The notes under the pieces are model-generated. The model was not told where the DNA came from and made no database searches. It saw only the letters and a program-made list of their open reading frames with translations. The position numbers and the translations under genes are program-made. A stretch of 64,000 nucleotides of DNA from JANSWY01 sp965243755. Its GTDB lineage: Bacteria > Bacteroidota > Bacteroidia > Cytophagales > Cyclobacteriaceae. Where the stretch lies: contig CBDEVW010000006.1 in the NCBI GenBank assembly GCA_965243755.1, positions 620,001 to 684,000 on the forward strand, written 5' to 3'. Shown in pieces: positions 28,181-36,523 of this stretch (position 1 is the first letter of the stretch; every line of letters starts with the position of its first letter).

Positions 28181-28888
28181 ATGGAAAACTTAAAACAGGA
28201 TTGGATTACCGACGGCCTGATCGATTTTGAATACAAAAAGTATTTGCTGCTTGCGTATCTCAAAAAGGTAAAGGAAAATTTTGATTACAGCAGATTATAT
28301 CCCTTTATGTCAGAATTGGTTTTTCACTATCGCAATCTGCTGGAAGTGAAAGCAAACAAATCGATCATGTATGAGAACTTTCCTAAATCAATTTCGAAAG
28401 CTGATTTCTCCAAACTCAGGATCAGTTATAAGCAGATCATAGAAGATGATGAGGTCATGTCTGAAATCGAGCAGATATTGGATTATGCTATCCCCAGAAT
28501 GAAAAATGTTATAGAGGATGGAAAGGAGTTATACGAATTTGTAGAGAGTAACCTTGAACTAAACCCAGTGGGAGTGGAGCCACTGTATAAAAAAGAAGGT
28601 TACTTGTTTATCGCGAAAGAGAATGATCAGCAGGTGAAGATATTTCAATATCAGTTGTCAGTATTTGAGAGTAGTAATGAATCGTATAGAGGAGTGAGTA
28701 CCGAGTACAAGACAACTGAAACCCGGAGTATCTCCAATACCTATGAACAGATAAAAGTTAACCTGGCTAAAAAGAATAAAAGCTTACCAAATCCAGCAAC
28801 ATTTCTGGTCTTCAGTAAGCTTAGTTTTCCTTTATCAGAAACGCTTTTGCCTATTGCAAAGCGTATATTGGTCAAATCAATTAGTTAG
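28181..28888 (+). CDS. Conserved-looking hypothetical protein
   Basis: A 235-residue soluble, charged protein with no signal peptide, membrane segment or recognised catalytic motif. The first half looks helical (YKKYLLLAYLKKVKENF, MSEIEQILDYAIPRMKNVIEDGKELYEFV). The second half has strand-like segments around GVEPLYKKEGYLFIAKEN and FQYQLSVFES. It is divergent from groSL, sharing a 238-base intergenic region with it, and converges on secG with four bases between the stops. The position beside groSL might mean shared stress control, but that is only contextual. No family could be named. Confidence 0.8.
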   Translation: MENLKQDWITDGLIDFEYKKYLLLAYLKKVKENFDYSRLYPFMSELVFHYRNLLEVKANKSIMYENFPKSISKADFSKLRISYKQIIEDDEVMSEIEQILDYAIPRMKNVIEDGKELYEFVESNLELNPVGVEPLYKKEGYLFIAKENDQQVKIFQYQLSVFESSNESYRGVSTEYKTTETRSISNTYEQIKVNLAKKNKSLPNPATFLVFSKLSFPLSETLLPIAKRILVKSIS

Positions 28889-28892
28889 TATC

Positions 28893-29240
28893 TTATTGAG
28901 CAGAATCAGAAGAAAGGTTAAGTTCTTCTGCAGCGTCAAGATCTAATGCCGGGCTAGGTTGTGCAGTGTTTTCCTGAACACTTTCAATTAAAGAATTCTC
29001 TTCAACTTGCCCGGTATTCACAAAGAATTTAGTGGAAAGCGCCATAACCATGATCGCAATTGCAAACCACCAGGTCAATTTTTCCAACAAGTCGCTGGTC
29101 TTTTTAACACCCATTACCTGAGCTCCTCCGGCACCACCAAACTGGCTTGATAATCCGCCACCTTTTGGGTTCTGTGCTAATACCACCAAGATTAATAGTA
29201 CTGCTACTACAATCATTACACTCACGATCACTGCATACAT
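28893..29240 (-). CDS. secG: Preprotein translocase subunit SecG
   Basis: A 115-residue accessory subunit of the SecYEG channel. Two membrane helices (about residues 3-22 and 53-72) flank the conserved cytosolic loop LAQNPKGGGLSSQFGGAGGAQ(V)MG, the SecG signature. The C-terminal 35 residues are acidic and variable. The start is one base after the stop of the upstream TPR gene, indicating translational coupling at the end of the miaB-to-secG block. Confidence 0.96.
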   Translation of the reverse strand: MYAVIVSVMIVVAVLLILVVLAQNPKGGGLSSQFGGAGGAQVMGVKKTSDLLEKLTWWFAIAIMVMALSTKFFVNTGQVEENSLIESVQENTAQPSPALDLDAAEELNLSSDSAQ

Positions 29241-29241
29241 A

Positions 29242-31044
29242 TTACGACTTCTTTAGTTCTTCAATTCGAGCTGCAAAGTAAGCTTCTTTTTTCGGAAATT
29301 TCAAAATTAATTTTTCATAGATCTCAATCGCTTTTTGGGGTTTTCCCTGGTTCTTATAGATGATTGCCAGGTTTTCTGAAACGATGTTTTCATCTGGTTG
29401 AAGACTTGGTGCTGCGAGATCTTTTGGTTCTTCAGGTTTTTCTGTTTTCTTTTCTTCCGGGGAAGGTTTCTTGGCCCGGGGGGATGGCATTTGAGGGTCA
29501 GCTTCAATGAATTCATCAATGATGCCTCTTTGCTCTCTGAGCTTTTTTAATTTTTCTTTTCTTAACCTACCGGCCTTTTTCTTATCCTTCTTTATGTCAA
29601 ATTTGTCTTCTTCCCTGTTGATTATTCCCCGGTCATCATTGACATCCAGGTTAAATGATGCCTCACTGTCAGAGGTACTCTCTTCTTCTGATGGGGTAGG
29701 GATTTCTTCTTTAGTTTTTTTCTCTTCGGTATCTGCCTTCACTTCTGTTTTTGCACTTTTCTTTGGAGCTGGTTCTTTTTCTGCCTCGGCAACTTTCTTT
29801 TCAGCCTTCTCCTGCTTTTCGGCAGTTTTAGACTTAGTTTCTGATGGTGCTGTTTTTTCTGGTTTGTCTTCAGCTTTTTCGGCTTTTATCGCCTTAGAAT
29901 CCGTGGTTTTCTGAGCTTTTTCCTTTTCAGGGGAAGTTTCAGGTTTCTTTTCAGCGGTAGCTTCTGTAGCTTCTGAGGATGCTTCTGCGACTTTTTCATC
30001 TTTGACCACTTCCTCAGGAGCTGTCTCCGGTTTTTTGGCAGTTGGTTGAGGTGCTTCTTTCACCTTCTTCACAACTCTTCTTGTGCTTTTGGCAGATTTA
30101 CTGGTTTCTTCAGCCGGCTCTTCTTTTTTAGTGTCTTTATTGGATCCTTCTATTAGAATTTTGGAGGAGTACCCGGAAGATTTTGGTTTGGGACGAGGAG
30201 CATTCGTGAATTTAACAGGTTCTACTGATTCAATTTCTGTAATGTCTTCATTGACTGCATCAGACGGGGCGTTTTCGGTGGATGCCTGGGGTTTCTCTTT
30301 CTCTGATTTAGGTAGCTCTTCGTGCTTTTCTTTGACGTCAGGTTCTTCAGTCTTTTCAGTGTCGGTCACCTTTTTTAGCGCAGCTTCCACCGCACTTCTT
30401 TCTTCTTCATTTTGCACCCACTCATCAAAATGCTTTTTATGTTTTTTGTATTCCTCCAGCTCGATTTTCATCTCGTCAATGATGGAATCCGCATCAAAGT
30501 CTGACTTTTTAAGGTCTAAAGGTGGGATCTTATTTCTTCCCTGTGTTGGCTTTGGTTCGGTAGGTTTTTGTTTCTCCTGAGTTGGGGTGCCTGTGTCTTT
30601 TTGGGGCTTTTCTTCCTGTTTAGAAGTTGCTTGTTTTGGGCGTTGCTGCTTTTCCTGTACTGCTTTCTCAGCCTTTACCGCTGGTTTAGCGTCTGTCTTT
30701 TGTGTTGGTTCAGGAGATTTTTTAGTAGCCCCCTGCTTTAACCGTTTTTCCTCCGCAGCAATGGCTGCAAGGCGCTTTTGTTCTTCCTCTTTACTCTCAT
30801 CCAGAAAAATGATGTGATCGTTGATGTACTTTTTTAATAAAGCACGATCGGTACAGTAAACTGCCGCAGAACTGATTCTTTTAGCTGTTTTTGGGTGCTT
30901 GATGTTTTTACTTCCTTTTGCCAGAACCATGTGTGCTGACTGGAAGTACGGATACTGCGCTACTACAGACTCCAGCTCGGTAACTGAGTCCTTTGTCGCA
31001 GTGTGCGGCTTGCGAAGTAAATCAATAAACTTCTGTTTATTCAC
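29242..31044 (-). CDS. TPR protein with long Lys/Glu-rich low-complexity linker
   Basis: A 600-residue protein without signal peptide. Residues 1-75 form a small conserved-looking helical region (FIDLLRKPHTATKDSVTELESVVAQYPYFQSAH). Residues about 80-530 are highly charged and repetitive, rich in Lys, Glu, Pro, Ala and Thr, and probably disordered. A single C-terminal TPR (about 545-600) contains ENLAIIYKNQGKPQKAIEIYEKL. Between lptE and secG, it may act as a cytosolic scaffold in envelope biogenesis, but this is inference from neighbours only. The linker is the kind of sequence that varies strongly in length between relatives. The ATG at 31044 begins 40 bases after the lptE stop. Confidence 0.85.
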   Translation of the reverse strand: MNKQKFIDLLRKPHTATKDSVTELESVVAQYPYFQSAHMVLAKGSKNIKHPKTAKRISSAAVYCTDRALLKKYINDHIIFLDESKEEEQKRLAAIAAEEKRLKQGATKKSPEPTQKTDAKPAVKAEKAVQEKQQRPKQATSKQEEKPQKDTGTPTQEKQKPTEPKPTQGRNKIPPLDLKKSDFDADSIIDEMKIELEEYKKHKKHFDEWVQNEEERSAVEAALKKVTDTEKTEEPDVKEKHEELPKSEKEKPQASTENAPSDAVNEDITEIESVEPVKFTNAPRPKPKSSGYSSKILIEGSNKDTKKEEPAEETSKSAKSTRRVVKKVKEAPQPTAKKPETAPEEVVKDEKVAEASSEATEATAEKKPETSPEKEKAQKTTDSKAIKAEKAEDKPEKTAPSETKSKTAEKQEKAEKKVAEAEKEPAPKKSAKTEVKADTEEKKTKEEIPTPSEEESTSDSEASFNLDVNDDRGIINREEDKFDIKKDKKKAGRLRKEKLKKLREQRGIIDEFIEADPQMPSPRAKKPSPEEKKTEKPEEPKDLAAPSLQPDENIVSENLAIIYKNQGKPQKAIEIYEKLILKFPKKEAYFAARIEELKKS

Positions 31045-31084
31045 TTAAATGTTAGTTGGTGACAGTTTTTAAAGATAAGTAAAA

Positions 31085-31612
31085 TTACCAATTTGCCACA
31101 GAGCTGTTAAATATATCAATAATAATTTGCTCAAATATCTCATCTACAAACTCCTCTTCCAAATTTGCTAAATCTGCTCCCTGGTCATAATCCTTGAAGA
31201 AGCTGAACTTTTTATCAAAGTTGAAAGTGTCGTCCTTAAGGTTGGTATATACTGCAGAAACTGTGATGGTTATTCTCATCTGATTGGCCAGATCAACTCC
31301 TCCACTGTTACTTGCAGCATTGGCTGCTACCGGGGTTAAGGTATAGTTTTCAATGAATCCCTCCAGTTGAAGGTCTCCTTCTTCATCTACTAAAACCAAA
31401 CTGGTATTTTGCTGAAAGTAGTCTTTGATTTTTTCAGTAAAATTCACACTCATTGTTGACGGCCCTAGCGGTGCATTGTTGTAAAATGTCTGAATGGACA
31501 TTGTTTTTACGTCTGGCCCAAGAGTTGATCCTGTAAAACTGTAAACCCCACAACCACTGATGTACAGGAATGAAATAATTATTAAGAATTGAATCTTATT
31601 CATCAATTTCAT
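31085..31612 (-). CDS. lptE: LptE-family outer-membrane LPS assembly lipoprotein
   Basis: A lipoprotein of about 175 residues, the probable plug subunit of the LptDE complex that inserts lipopolysaccharide into the outer membrane. The start was put at ATG 31612 (MKLMNKIQF); ATG 31603 is equally possible. A longer frame from 31669 would add 19 residues in front of the signal peptide and is rejected. The lipobox is LYISGC, followed by GVYSFTGSTLGPDVKTMSIQTFYNNA, the usual start of Bacteroidota LptE proteins, and a beta-rich domain (LEGFIENYTLTPVAAN, QMRITITVSAVYTN). The start overlaps the 3' end of the sigma-54 activator gene, so translation is coupled. Confidence 0.88.
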   Translation of the reverse strand: MKLMNKIQFLIIISFLYISGCGVYSFTGSTLGPDVKTMSIQTFYNNAPLGPSTMSVNFTEKIKDYFQQNTSLVLVDEEGDLQLEGFIENYTLTPVAANAASNSGGVDLANQMRITITVSAVYTNLKDDTFNFDKKFSFFKDYDQGADLANLEEEFVDEIFEQIIIDIFNSSVANW

Positions 31613-32861
31613 ATTGTTTAATCTTACGATATAGCGTTCTTTCTGAGATGCCCAGATCCTGGGCAGCATATTTTCTTTTGTTGTTATTTTTTCTTAAAGC
31701 CTTGATGATCAGTTCTTTTTCTTTTTCCTCAATGGACAATGATTCATCTTCAGCGGCTTCATGAGTAATGTCCTCCACATTTTCAATGAATTCCTCTTCG
31801 TGATGTTCTCTCAGCAACAGAGGTTCATTGTCAAACTCCAGAGACCTTACAGCCTGCTCTGCTTTTGTCTCAGTTTGATCAAACAGGTCGCTATGTTTTT
31901 CCAGGATTTCACTTCGGGATGTATCGCCTTCAAGTATTTGATGAATCAGTGACTTCATCTCATTGAAATCCTTCTTAAGGTCAAATAACACTTTGTAAAG
32001 CAGGTCCCTTTCCGTAAAATCCTCTTTTCCTCCTGAGTTTTCTTTATTAACTACTGCAGGAAGCGAATTATTTTGTGTTGGTAAATAATTGAGCAGCACT
32101 TCTGCTGTGATTTCTCTGTTCATTTCCAGCACAGAAATCTGCTCTACAAGGTTTTTCAACTGGCGAATGTTTCCTGGGAACCTGAAATTAAGTAAAACCC
32201 TTTTGGCATCCTCCGATAAGGTGATTGGCTTCACCCGATAAGTTTCAGAGAAATCAGAGGCAAATTTTCTGAATAACAATTCAACATCCGTTCCCCGCTC
32301 TCTCAATGGGGGTACAAAAATTGGAACTGTGTTTAACCGGTAATAGAGATCTTCCCGAAATTTTTTGTTTTCTACTGCGCTGTTGAGGTTTACGTTGGTA
32401 GCTGCGATTACGCGGACATTTGTTTTTTGCACTTTGGACGAGCCAACCTTTATGAATTCACCATTTTCCAGCACACGAAGTAACCTTGCCTGGGTGTTGA
32501 GAGGCATTTCGCCAATTTCATCGAGAAATATTGTACCACCATTGGTGACTTCAAAATAGCCCTTTCTGCTTTCATGTGCACCGGTAAACGCCCCTTTTTC
32601 GTGACCAAACAGTTCTGAATCAATGGTTCCCTCAGGGATAGCACCACAGTTGATCGCGATGAACTGTCCATGTTTTCTGGATGAGAGTGAATGTATGATT
32701 TTGGAGAAGGATTCTTTTCCACTTCCACTTTCTCCAGTAATCAGCACGGACATTTCCGTAGGGGCGACCTGTGCCGCCACCTGTATCGCATAGTTGAGCT
32801 TAGGCGAGTTGCCAATGATCCCAAATCGTTGTTTAATGCTTTGAATTTCCGATTCCTTCAT
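31596..32861 (-). CDS. Sigma-54-dependent transcriptional activator without receiver domain
   Basis: A 421-residue AAA+ enhancer-binding protein. The AAA+ domain (about residues 15-245) starts almost at the N-terminus. It has Walker A GESGSGKES, the sigma-54 contact loop GAFTGA, Walker B GTIFLDEIGEM and sensor-region FRFPGNIRQLKNLVEQ. A linker of about 130 residues rich in Glu and Leu follows. A Fis-type helix-turn-helix closes the protein (about 385-418, KYAAQDLGISERTLYRKIKQY). With no receiver, GAF or PAS domain, activity is probably set by expression level, the linker or a partner protein. It sits between miaB (three bases) and lptE (overlap). The groSL operon, with its sigma-54-like promoter, is a candidate target. 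Confidence 0.95.
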   Translation of the reverse strand: MKESEIQSIKQRFGIIGNSPKLNYAIQVAAQVAPTEMSVLITGESGSGKESFSKIIHSLSSRKHGQFIAINCGAIPEGTIDSELFGHEKGAFTGAHESRKGYFEVTNGGTIFLDEIGEMPLNTQARLLRVLENGEFIKVGSSKVQKTNVRVIAATNVNLNSAVENKKFREDLYYRLNTVPIFVPPLRERGTDVELLFRKFASDFSETYRVKPITLSEDAKRVLLNFRFPGNIRQLKNLVEQISVLEMNREITAEVLLNYLPTQNNSLPAVVNKENSGGKEDFTERDLLYKVLFDLKKDFNEMKSLIHQILEGDTSRSEILEKHSDLFDQTETKAEQAVRSLEFDNEPLLLREHHEEEFIENVEDITHEAAEDESLSIEEKEKELIIKALRKNNNKRKYAAQDLGISERTLYRKIKQYEIDE

Positions 32862-32864
32862 AGT

Positions 32865-34334
32865 CTAAACTAGCTCTCCAAATAAAGTAGCAGCTGAACA
32901 ATCATGGATTTTAACATGGACATATTGTCCTTTTTCCAACCCGTCTTTCCGATCGAAAATCACTACTTTGTTGGCACTGTTTCTTCCCTGCAATTGTTGA
33001 TCTGATCTTTTAGATGTCCCTTCTATAAGTACCTCGAAAGTTTTTCCAATATCAAGACGATTTCTTTCTATGGATAGTTCCTTTTGTTTAGCAATGATTT
33101 CCTGCAAGCGCCTCTTTTTGACAGGCTCTGGAATGTCATCTTCAAATTTCTTTGCGGCTAATGTACCAGGTCTCTCTGAATACATGAACATGTATGAAAA
33201 GTCATACTTGACATAGTCCATGAGGGATAGGGTATCCTGGTGCTCTTCTTCTGTTTCTGTGCAAAAGCCAGCGATCATGTCAGATGAAATACCGCACTCA
33301 TCGCCAAGTATTTCTCTGATGGCGTCTACCCGATTGATGTACCATTCACGATCATATGTTCGGTTCATCAACTCCAGTACCCTGGAATTACCACTTTGGG
33401 CAGGAAGGTGAATGTATTTGCAGATGTTGTCATACTTTTTCATGGTATGAAGTACTTCATCTGTAATGTCTTTGGGGTGAGAGGTAGAAAACCTTACCCT
33501 GAGTTTAGGATCAACTTTTGCCACCATTTCAAGAAGGTTTGCAAAGTTTACCACCTCCGTTACAGCATTTTCATCTTTGGCGAGGGTACTGTTTAGTCTT
33601 GCCTTATTATTTTGTTCCGGACTCCATTTGTATGAGTCAACGTTTTGACCAAGCAATGTAACTTCCCGGTAACCATTGTTAAAAAGTTCCTGGGCTTCTG
33701 CCACTATCGAATGCGGGTCCCTGCTTCGCTCACGGCCTCTGGTGAAAGGTACTACACAAAATGAGCACATGTTATCACATCCTCTCATGATGGAAATGAA
33801 TGCAGTAACACCATTTGAGTTCAGCCTAATTGGACTGATATCTCCATAAGTTTCTTCTCTGGAAAGGAATGTGTTTACTCCTTTGCTACCGTCTTCAGCC
33901 TGTTTTACTAAGGCTGGCAGATCTCTGTAAGCATCCGGGCCAACAACGATATCCACTATTTTCTCTTCTTCCAGTAGCTGCGCTTTAAGGCGTTCAGCCA
34001 TACAACCCAAAATTCCGATAAGCATTTCAGGTTTGTTTCTTTTGATTTTATTGAAATTCTGAAGTCGGTTTCTGACAGTTTGTTCAGCCTTTTCTCTGAT
34101 CGAACATGTGTTGATGAAGACTACATCCGCTTCCTCAAAATTTGAAGTAGTATCGAACCCGTCTTTTTTCATGATGGAAGTGACAATTTCACTATCCGAG
34201 AAATTCATCTGACAACCATAGCTTTCAATGTATAGCTTTTTTTCTGCCTGTGCCGATCCCTGCTCGGTGACTTTCATTTCACAACTTGCTGCTTCTTCTG
34301 CAGAAATGATATCTATGTCTTTGATCAACTCCAT
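32865..34334 (-). CDS. miaB: tRNA-2-methylthio-N6-dimethylallyladenosine synthase MiaB
   Basis: A 489-residue radical-SAM methylthiotransferase that thiolates and methylates i6A37 of tRNAs reading UNN codons. The N-terminal UPF0004 domain holds the three auxiliary cluster cysteines (ESYGCQMNFSDSE, NTCSIREKA, GILGCMAERL). The radical-SAM CxxxCxxC motif is CDNMCSFC, followed by VVPFTRGRERSRDP. The C-terminal TRAM domain ends in VHIHDC-like beta segments. An extra N-terminal extension of about 30 residues precedes the first domain. It is first in the minus-strand block leading to secG. Its ATG is about 35 bases downstream of a TATCTTTG box. Confidence 0.97.
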   Translation of the reverse strand: MELIKDIDIISAEEAASCEMKVTEQGSAQAEKKLYIESYGCQMNFSDSEIVTSIMKKDGFDTTSNFEEADVVFINTCSIREKAEQTVRNRLQNFNKIKRNKPEMLIGILGCMAERLKAQLLEEEKIVDIVVGPDAYRDLPALVKQAEDGSKGVNTFLSREETYGDISPIRLNSNGVTAFISIMRGCDNMCSFCVVPFTRGRERSRDPHSIVAEAQELFNNGYREVTLLGQNVDSYKWSPEQNNKARLNSTLAKDENAVTEVVNFANLLEMVAKVDPKLRVRFSTSHPKDITDEVLHTMKKYDNICKYIHLPAQSGNSRVLELMNRTYDREWYINRVDAIREILGDECGISSDMIAGFCTETEEEHQDTLSLMDYVKYDFSYMFMYSERPGTLAAKKFEDDIPEPVKKRRLQEIIAKQKELSIERNRLDIGKTFEVLIEGTSKRSDQQLQGRNSANKVVIFDRKDGLEKGQYVHVKIHDCSAATLFGELV

Positions 34335-34368
34335 TGTAGGATTTAGAATTAATTTTTATTTCAGTGGG

Positions 34369-34408
34369 CAAAGATAACAAAGCTGACAACCAAATGACAT
34401 ATTGTCAG
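34369..34408 (-). promoter_or_regulatory. miaB promoter box and CTGACAA/TTGTCAG inverted repeat
   Basis: TATCTTTG at 34376-34369 on the minus strand matches the Bacteroidota TAnnTTTG -7 element and implies a leader of about 28 bases. Just upstream lies the perfect inverted repeat CTGACAA-N12-TTGTCAG (34383-34408). The same heptamers occur before groS, at 28045-28051 and 28091-28097. Confidence 0.5.
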
Positions 34409-34482
34409 TAAAGAATTCCAGCTTCTAAGTTTGTCCGTACTATTTTAGACCGAGATTGAACGAATGTTAATAAATTACTGGT

Positions 34483-34998
34483 ATGACATTGATAAAAGAA
34501 TTGAATGGAATTTCACCAAAGTTTGGTGCTGACTGCTGGTTTGCTGAAACGGCTGTTATTGTAGGTGATGTGATAATGGGAAATGAGTGTACGGTATGGT
34601 ACAATGCAGTATTAAGGGGAGATGTGCATAGTATTGAAATGGGAAACAAGGTGAATGTCCAGGACAATGCTGTCATTCATTGTACTTATCAAAAAGCGAA
34701 TACTGTGATAGGCAATAATGTCTCCATTGGGCATGCTGCTATTGTTCATGGATGCCGCCTGATGGACAATGTGTTGATCGGGATGGGCGCGATGGTCATG
34801 GATCATGCAGTAGTGGAAGAGGGTGCATTAGTGGCTGCTGGTGCAGTTGTGCTTGAAAACACTATTGTTGAAGCAGGTTATATCTATGCAGGTGTTCCCG
34901 CTAAAAAAATCAAGCTGGCGGAGGGAAACAGTAAAGAAATGATTGAAAGAATAGCTAATAACTATGTGAAATATGCAGGTTGGTACAAGAATAGTTAA
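34483..34998 (+). CDS. Gamma-class carbonic anhydrase-like hexapeptide-repeat protein
   Basis: A 171-residue left-handed beta-helix protein of the gamma carbonic anhydrase (YrdA/PaaY-like) group. Hexapeptide turns run through the centre (ECTVWYNAVLRGDVHSIEMGNKVNVQDNAVIHC). The three metal-binding histidines are in place: His66 (AVIHC), His84 (SIGHAA) and His89 (IVHGC). The VLRGDV motif is present. Many close relatives of the family lack measurable anhydrase activity, so CO2 hydration is likely but not proven. It is first in a plus-strand group with the DinB and thioesterase genes, overlapping the next gene by 26 bases. Confidence 0.92.
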   Translation: MTLIKELNGISPKFGADCWFAETAVIVGDVIMGNECTVWYNAVLRGDVHSIEMGNKVNVQDNAVIHCTYQKANTVIGNNVSIGHAAIVHGCRLMDNVLIGMGAMVMDHAVVEEGALVAAGAVVLENTIVEAGYIYAGVPAKKIKLAEGNSKEMIERIANNYVKYAGWYKNS

Positions 34999-35512
34999 AA
35001 AACCAGAGGTAGGATTATATCATCCTTTTTTTCAGAAATACATTGATCAGATTGATGAGAATGTTCCATTGGTAAAAACTTATCAGGATCAAATAGAAGA
35101 TTTTTTAGCCTTTGCTAAAGAAGAACTAAAACCCATTGAAGATCATGCCTATGACATTGGCAAATGGACTGTCAAGCAAGTAGTTGGACACATAATAGAT
35201 GTTGAAAGAGTTATGAGTTATCGGCTGTTGTGCATTTCCCGGGGAGACCAAACTGCGCTTCCAGGATTTGAAGAGGACGCATACATAGCTGCCTCCAGGT
35301 ATGATCAGCGATCATTCGAAGATATCCTGGAGGAATTAAGTATTGTAAGAATGGCCACAATTAAGTTGTTGAATCCTTTGGCCGAAGAGGATTATGACAA
35401 AACAGGCAATAGCAATGGAAGCTCAACTTCCGCAGGTGCTCTTGCGTATATGATGGCCGGGCATTTAAACCACCATGTGCAAGTGTTAAAGGAAAGGTAT
35501 TTGAAAAGTTAA
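34973..35512 (+). CDS. DinB-family putative metal-dependent protein
   Basis: A 179-residue four-helix protein of the DinB/YfiT superfamily. The typical metal-ligand histidines are visible in VVGHIIDVERVMSYRL and in MAGHLNHHVQVLKERY near the C-terminus; WTVKQ(V)VGH is the usual first motif. Family members include thiol-dependent transferases and hydrolases, so the reaction here is unknown. The start at 34973 overlaps the carbonic anhydrase gene by 26 bases in another frame. No later ATG, GTG or TTG would keep the conserved KKPEVGLYHPFF opening, so this start is preferred. The thioesterase gene follows after two bases. Confidence 0.87.
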   Translation: MQVGTRIVKKPEVGLYHPFFQKYIDQIDENVPLVKTYQDQIEDFLAFAKEELKPIEDHAYDIGKWTVKQVVGHIIDVERVMSYRLLCISRGDQTALPGFEEDAYIAASRYDQRSFEDILEELSIVRMATIKLLNPLAEEDYDKTGNSNGSSTSAGALAYMMAGHLNHHVQVLKERYLKS

Positions 35513-35514
35513 TT

Positions 35515-36027
35515 ATGTTTTATTTTGACGAAACCAAGAAGTACCCCATTCAGACTGAGTCAAGGGTGAAAATAAGATTTCAGGACTGTGACCCGTTGCA
35601 GCACCTGAACAATGCTAAGTATTTCGATTATTATTTCAATGCGAGGGACGACCAGGTGCCAAAATTATATAATGTGGAGATGGCAGATATATTTTTGGCG
35701 TATAAGGCTGCCTGGGTAGTTTACAATCATCAGATAAGTTATTTGCGACCAGCAACAATAGGGGAGTGGGTGAGGATTTACTCTTCCATTATCTGGTATG
35801 ATAAAGACACGGTCGTGATTGAATATTATATGACCGATGATCAGGAGAGTCATTTAAAAAATATATTGTGGAGTACTTTGAAGTTTGTCGGTGTAAAGAG
35901 TGGTAAGAAAATTGACCACCCTGAGGAGGTTATGAAATTCCTTAGTGCCACAAAAGATGTGAAGGTAGATTTTGAAAAACTCACCTTATTAGATCGAATA
36001 AAACAGATAAAACAGAAATATGCATGA
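35515..36027 (+). CDS. Hotdog-fold acyl-CoA thioesterase-like protein
   Basis: A 170-residue protein of the 4-hydroxybenzoyl-CoA thioesterase type. The catalytic-loop motif is FQDCDPLQHLNNAKYFDYYFNARDD with an Asp in the usual nucleophile or base position, followed by the long hotdog helix. The strand HQISYLRPATIGEWVRIYSSI forms the second family motif. It probably hydrolyses an acyl-CoA, substrate unknown. The gene starts two bases after the DinB gene and ends the small operon; a weak inverted repeat (36107-36142) lies downstream. Confidence 0.88.
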   Translation: MFYFDETKKYPIQTESRVKIRFQDCDPLQHLNNAKYFDYYFNARDDQVPKLYNVEMADIFLAYKAAWVVYNHQISYLRPATIGEWVRIYSSIIWYDKDTVVIEYYMTDDQESHLKNILWSTLKFVGVKSGKKIDHPEEVMKFLSATKDVKVDFEKLTLLDRIKQIKQKYA

Positions 36028-36106
36028 AATGTTCATAAAGGAAGTGCTATACCAACCGAGGATGAATATAAGAGGTGCAAATGATAATATTTAGTTCAGA
36101 ACATTC

Positions 36107-36142
36107 CATGCCTGCATGCTGAAGTGGCGGCACGAAGGCATG
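36107..36142. repeat. Short inverted repeat CATGCCT / AGGCATG
   Basis: Two perfect 7-base arms separated by 22 bases between the thioesterase and the small membrane protein gene. No T run follows, so it is a poor terminator. The local sequence (GCATGC, GGCGGCACG) is more GC-rich than its surroundings. Its role is unknown. Confidence 0.4.
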
Positions 36143-36170
36143 TGACCGTTGAAATCAAAATTAATTACAC

Positions 36171-36515
36171 ATGAATTTTTTAATTAGAATGATCCTATCT
36201 GCTGTGGCAGTTTTAATTGGAGCCTACTTGTTGCCAGGAGTCTCAGTGGATGGTTTTTTTGCAGCGTTTCTTGCTGCGCTGATCCTGGCTTTACTCAATG
36301 CCACAGTTCGCCCAATTCTTGTGATACTAACCATACCGATTACCTTTTTAACATTGGGTCTGTTTTTGTTGGTAATCAACTCATTAATGATCTTAATGGT
36401 AGATTGGTTTCTGTCTGGTTTTGAGGTTAACGGTTTTTGGTGGGCACTTTTACTGAGCGTTATCCTAACTATATTGAACTCTTTCTTTGCAGATTTAAAT
36501 AAGAATAAGAACTGA
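36171..36515 (+). CDS. Small four-helix membrane protein (YvlD / phage holin IV-like family)
   Basis: A 114-residue integral membrane protein with four hydrophobic segments (about 3-22, 27-48, 55-77 and 85-107). The family features NATVRPILVILTIPIT(F)LTLGLF and VNSLMILMVDWFL are clear. Despite the holin-like family name these proteins are chromosomal and widespread, and no phage genes are near, so lysis is unlikely. Function is unknown. It stands alone, converging on the PorP/SprF gene with eight bases between the stops. Confidence 0.9.
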   Translation: MNFLIRMILSAVAVLIGAYLLPGVSVDGFFAAFLAALILALLNATVRPILVILTIPITFLTLGLFLLVINSLMILMVDWFLSGFEVNGFWWALLLSVILTILNSFFADLNKNKN

Positions 36516-36523
36516 TTACAGCA

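Noticed and set aside
31613..31669. N-terminal extension of LptE (MLPRIWASQ onward)
   Set aside because: It would put 19 residues in front of a clear signal peptide and lipobox, and it lies within the HTH-coding end of the sigma-54 activator gene.
36171..36515. Phage holin and possible prophage remnant
   Set aside because: The family name includes holin-like proteins, but this group is chromosomal and widespread. No lysin, capsid, integrase or att-like repeat lies nearby.
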